A stretch of DNA of 8,244 nt from Kiritimatiellia bacterium. GTDB lineage: Bacteria > Verrucomicrobiota > Kiritimatiellia > RFP12 > DVOR01. The stretch lies in the NCBI GenBank assembly GCA_017646485.1, contig JAGCML010000126.1:1-8244 (forward strand). Reading direction: 5' to 3'. Under the pieces are notes generated by a model that searched no databases, was not told where the DNA came from, and worked only from the letters and a program-made list of their open reading frames with translations. A program made the translations under genes and the position numbers. This document shows positions 6,579-8,244 of the stretch, piece by piece; the first letter of the stretch is position 1, and every line of letters starts with the position of its first letter.

Positions 6579-7306
6579 GTGACGATGTGATTCAACGGAC
6601 GCCTGACAGTGCTCAGACGTCCGCTTTTTTAATCCGTACAGCCGCACTGCTTGGTGAAGAGACGCTGAGCCGCCTCCATTCCGCACATGGTTTAGTGATT
6701 GGGATAGGGGCTGTCGGTGGTGCATGTGTTGAAGCACTTGCACGTAGCGGAGTAGGGCGACTCACCGTGGTTGATGGGGATTGCTTTGACGCATCCAATT
6801 TAAATCGCCAACCCTTTTCCGCCGTTTCTGTAATCGGTCGCCCTAAGACTGAGGCGACACAGGCGCAGTTAAAAGATATCGCACCTGATTGCATCGTCAA
6901 CGGAATTCAGCAACGCATTACCCCAGATCAAGTTTCATCCTTATTGGATTCTGTTAAGCCCGACTTTGTGATTGATGCGATTGATGATATTCCTGCGAAA
7001 GTCGCTTTGTTGGAAGCCTGTGTACAAAGTAACTTGCCTGTGTGGTCAGCAATGGGAGCCGCACGGAAACTCGATCCTTTGGCCCTCAAGATAACGGATA
7101 TCTCTAAAACACAAGTCTGCCCCCTCGCACGGAATGTCCGCCAACAACTTCGCCGAAAGGGAATCACGCATGGCGTGCGTTGTGTTTGGTCTGCTGAAGC
7201 GCCTTTGCCTTTGCCAGATGGAATGTTGGGCTCGTACATGCCCGTGACCGCCACGGTTGGACTTTTACTTGCTGCCGATGTTATCCAGTCGTTTATGAAG
7301 AAATGA
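6575..7306 (+). CDS. tcdA: tRNA threonylcarbamoyladenosine dehydratase (TcdA/CsdL)
   Basis: 243 residues from ATG 6575; an in-frame ATG at 6560 would add five residues. I prefer 6575 because it forms the classic ATGA overlap with the ATPase stop, although neither start has a strong SD. E1-like ThiF/MoeB fold: GIGAVGG (43-49) nucleotide loop, VVDGD with D67, NLNRQ (75-79), and DAIDD (134-138). The segment SAMGAARKLDPLALKITDIS (158-177) followed by KTQVCPLARNVRQQLRRKGI is diagnostic for TcdA. The paired CxxC zinc motifs of MoeB/ThiF are absent, which argues against a sulfur-carrier adenylyltransferase. TcdA uses ATP to dehydrate t6A at tRNA position 37 into cyclic ct6A, improving decoding of ANN codons. 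E. coli TcdA is about 268 residues, so this one is slightly short at the C-terminus. It ends the closely packed run; no clear terminator follows before the metK promoter. Confidence 0.88.
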   Translation: MSDDVIQRTPDSAQTSAFLIRTAALLGEETLSRLHSAHGLVIGIGAVGGACVEALARSGVGRLTVVDGDCFDASNLNRQPFSAVSVIGRPKTEATQAQLKDIAPDCIVNGIQQRITPDQVSSLLDSVKPDFVIDAIDDIPAKVALLEACVQSNLPVWSAMGAARKLDPLALKITDISKTQVCPLARNVRQQLRRKGITHGVRCVWSAEAPLPLPDGMLGSYMPVTATVGLLLAADVIQSFMKK

Positions 7307-7365
7307 CGGAGACAAAGGTACACAAGTCTGCATTAAAAAATAATTGTTGGCATACTTTTCTGAAG

Positions 7366-7396
7366 GCAAATGTGATACAATGTGCCCCACATTTGC
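7366..7396 (+). repeat. 9-bp perfect inverted repeat bracketing the metK -10 box
   Basis: GCAAATGTG (7366-7374) and CACATTTGC (7388-7396) are exact reverse complements separated by 13 bp, with arm centres 22 bp apart (about two helical turns). The -10 element is at the start of the spacer and the predicted transcription start is at the right arm, so the geometry suits a repressor dimer site. The right arm also supplies the 5' strand of riboswitch stem P1, so part of the similarity may be shared constraint. Regulator unknown. Confidence 0.5.
7373..7381 (+). promoter_or_regulatory. Extended -10 promoter of metK
   Basis: TGATACAAT matches the extended -10 consensus TGnTATAAT with one mismatch in the hexamer (TACAAT, 7376-7381). 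No -35 consensus is present at 16-18 bp (TACTTT at 17 bp); a TTGGCA at 7347-7352 is 23 bp away, too far for normal spacing. Expected start of transcription is about 7388, only a few bases before the riboswitch stem begins, which supports the call. Confidence 0.6.
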
Positions 7397-7460
7397 GTTG
7401 ATTTGAAAGCTCTCCGGCTTGCGGACGCAAATGGCTGAGAAACTGTACGCTAAAAAGGAG
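7391..7460 (+). ncRNA. SAM-II class riboswitch aptamer (long-loop form) upstream of metK
   Basis: An H-type pseudoknot with the SAM-II signature. P1 is an exact 8-bp stem, ATTTGCGT (7391-7398) with ACGCAAAT (7425-7432). The P1 loop starts with TGATTTGA, the conserved L1 strand whose Us contact the A-rich strand in the known structure. The 3' strand GCTAAAAAGG (7449-7458) matches the most conserved SAM-II element. P2 can pair CTCC (7412-7415) with GGAG (7457-7460) and GCG (7421-7423) with CGC (7448-7450). The loop between P1 and P2 (7433-7447) is longer than in the classic metX aptamer. Location directly after a promoter and before S-adenosylmethionine synthetase fits SAM feedback. SAM-I and SMK/SAM-III motifs are not present. 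The match is made from the remembered consensus, not from a covariance search. Confidence 0.85.
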
Positions 7461-7464
7461 GCAC

Positions 7465-7482
7465 TTGAAAAACCGGCTTTAG
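7465..7482 (+). CDS. Candidate five-codon leader peptide ORF (TTG-AAA-AAC-CGG-CTT-TAG)
   Basis: GGAGG (7457-7461), part of which is the 3' strand of the SAM-II pseudoknot, looks like a Shine-Dalgarno site but is about 85 nt from the metK ATG. The nearest possible start after it is TTG at 7465, giving a peptide MKNRL that stops at TAG 7480-7482, four bases before the terminator stem. The SD-to-TTG gap (3-4 nt) is shorter than ideal and TTG is a weak start, so this is a hypothesis about leader translation rather than a secure gene. Confidence 0.25.
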   Translation: MKNRL

Positions 7483-7485
7483 GTG

Positions 7486-7513
7486 GCAGTGCAGCGGATG
7501 TACTGCTTTTTTT
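7486..7513 (+). terminator. Intrinsic terminator in the metK leader
   Basis: GCAGTGC (7486-7492) pairs with GTACTGC (7500-7506), a 7-bp stem with one G-U pair and a 7-nt loop, followed directly by seven Ts (7507-7513). It sits between the SAM-II aptamer and metK, so it can stop transcription before the gene. GCACT (7461-7465), next to the aptamer's GGAG, is complementary to AGTGC (7488-7492) in the left arm and could act as an antiterminator. A second small hairpin (7462-7485, bulged) abuts the terminator. Confidence 0.72.
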
Positions 7514-7545
7514 ATTGCCCGTGGTTCAAGTCCGGAAAGGAACCT

Positions 7546-8244
7546 ATGAGTAAATTAACTGCCCGTCATATCTACACCTCTGAATCGGTCTCTGAAGGAC
7601 ATCCAGACAAAGTGGCGGATGCGATTTCTGACGCCGTATTAGATGCTTGCTTAGCATTGGACGATCGCGCACATGTGGCTTGCGAAACAGCTTGCGGTAC
7701 GAATTTAGTGGTCAATTTAGGGGAAATCACCTGCCGTGGTTTCGAAACGTTGAATACAAAAGCGATTGCTTCAGAGGTCATCAAGCGAATCGGTTATGAT
7801 GACCCCACCGAAGGCTTCTGCTACCAAGATTTTGCCTATGTCAACAATCTTCATGCGCAGTCTCCTGATATCAATCGTGGTGTCGAACGTGAAAATCCAG
7901 AAGACCAAGGCGCTGGTGACCAGGGCATGATGTTTGGTTATGCCACCAATGAAACCCCAGAGTTCTTGCCGTTACCCTTAGTCGCTTCTCATCGTATCTT
8001 GCGTGACTTGGCGACATTGCGCCATCAGCAACAGATTGACTATTTGCGCCCTGATGCCAAGGCCCAAGTGTCGGTGCTTTATGATGGTGGCAAACCCATT
8101 GCAATTACCGATGTGGTCTGCTCTCACCAGACCCGTGATGTCCCAGAAGAACGCATTCATGCAGACCTTGAAGCCGTCATTCGTGCGACACTTGCCCCCA
8201 CTGGCTTGTTGACCAATGAAACGCGCTTCCACATTAATCATACC
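7546..8244 (+). CDS. metK: S-adenosylmethionine synthetase, N-terminal part (3' end outside window)
   Basis: The first 233 residues of MetK, open to the window end; homologues are about 385-400 residues, so roughly 60% is present. The start ATG 7546 gives MSKLTARHIYTSESVSEGHP, the normal MetK opening, with AAAGGA (7536-7541) as SD. GHPDK (18-22) holds the catalytic His and ATP-phosphate lysine, and GAGDQGMMFGYA (122-133) is the second hallmark loop that binds ATP and metal. The enzyme condenses ATP and methionine to SAM with release of phosphate and pyrophosphate, as a cytoplasmic oligomer. The reading frame is open back to GTG 7483, but those upstream starts fall in the terminator and add a non-family sequence. 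GGTTC (7523-7527) can pair with GAACC (7540-7544), placing the SD in a small hairpin. Regulation by SAM is expected from the aptamer and terminator upstream. Confidence 0.96.
   Translation, partial: MSKLTARHIYTSESVSEGHPDKVADAISDAVLDACLALDDRAHVACETACGTNLVVNLGEITCRGFETLNTKAIASEVIKRIGYDDPTEGFCYQDFAYVNNLHAQSPDINRGVERENPEDQGAGDQGMMFGYATNETPEFLPLPLVASHRILRDLATLRHQQQIDYLRPDAKAQVSVLYDGGKPIAITDVVCSHQTRDVPEERIHADLEAVIRATLAPTGLLTNETRFHINHT

Noticed and set aside
5802..6743. Long antisense open frame (313 codons) opposite the ATPase and tcdA.
   Set aside because: It spans two strongly supported genes on the other strand, is rich in His/Arg/Thr/Gln without domain motifs, and has no SD; it is a mirror of codon bias.
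7388..7515. SAM-I (S-box) or SAM-III (SMK) riboswitch instead of SAM-II.
   Set aside because: There is no four-way junction with the S-box conserved blocks, and the SD-like strand is not next to metK as in SMK; the P1/L1/GCTAAAAAGG layout fits SAM-II only.
7521..7540. GGTTCAAGTCC resembles a tRNA T-arm.
   Set aside because: The flanking bases do not form a five-pair T stem and no acceptor, D or anticodon arms can be assembled around it; it is metK leader.
7483..7545. In-frame upstream starts (GTG 7483, GTG 7489, ATG 7498) that would extend metK by up to 21 residues.
   Set aside because: They fall in the terminator hairpin, lack a nearby SD, and add a sequence unlike MetK N-termini, whereas ATG 7546 has an SD and gives the family start.
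1..8244. Insertion sequences, CRISPR repeats, phage or conjugation genes, defence or toxin-antitoxin modules.
   Set aside because: No transposase, integrase, regularly spaced repeats or toxin-like small gene pairs are visible on either strand.

Overview
The window (about 47% G+C by eye) looks like chromosomal housekeeping and transport DNA from a Gram-negative-type bacterium that makes lysine through the LL-diaminopimelate aminotransferase route. That route, a GGNDS-type PPi-dependent phosphofructokinase and a large secreted TPR/YD-repeat protein together point to the PVC group (Verrucomicrobiota/Lentisphaerota/Kiritimatiellota-like). This placement is an inference from protein style, not a proof. 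All genes are on the + strand. I see no mobile element, CRISPR array, rRNA or tRNA.

Layout. Positions 3-545 hold the 3' part of dapL. A strong 15-bp hairpin without a T tract (552-588) precedes a PPi-phosphofructokinase gene (608-1803) that is split by a -1 frameshift near 1330. The 95-bp gap 1804-1898 is dominated by two perfect or near-perfect inverted repeats that overlap and interlock. A tightly packed four-gene run follows: a secreted TPR/YD protein (1899-3920), a YejE/OppC-family permease with a roughly 200-residue extra domain (3936-5585), an OppD/DppD-type ATPase with a C-terminal cysteine cluster (5598-6578), and tcdA/csdL (6575-7306), which overlaps the ATPase gene through ATGA. The usual yejA and yejB partners and the second ATPase half are absent from the run.

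The last region is the metK leader and the start of metK, which runs off the window end. The leader contains an extended -10 promoter inside a 9-bp inverted repeat, a SAM-II class riboswitch aptamer (perfect P1, conserved GCTAAAAAGG, CTCC/GGAG pseudoknot), a five-codon candidate leader ORF, an intrinsic terminator, and metK at 7546. The Shine-Dalgarno-like GGAG in the SAM-II pseudoknot lies about 85 nt from the metK start and has a terminator in between. Ordinary SAM-II translational masking of the metK ribosome site therefore does not explain the layout. A SAM-gated leader-peptide attenuator is a testable alternative and is the most interesting idea in the window.
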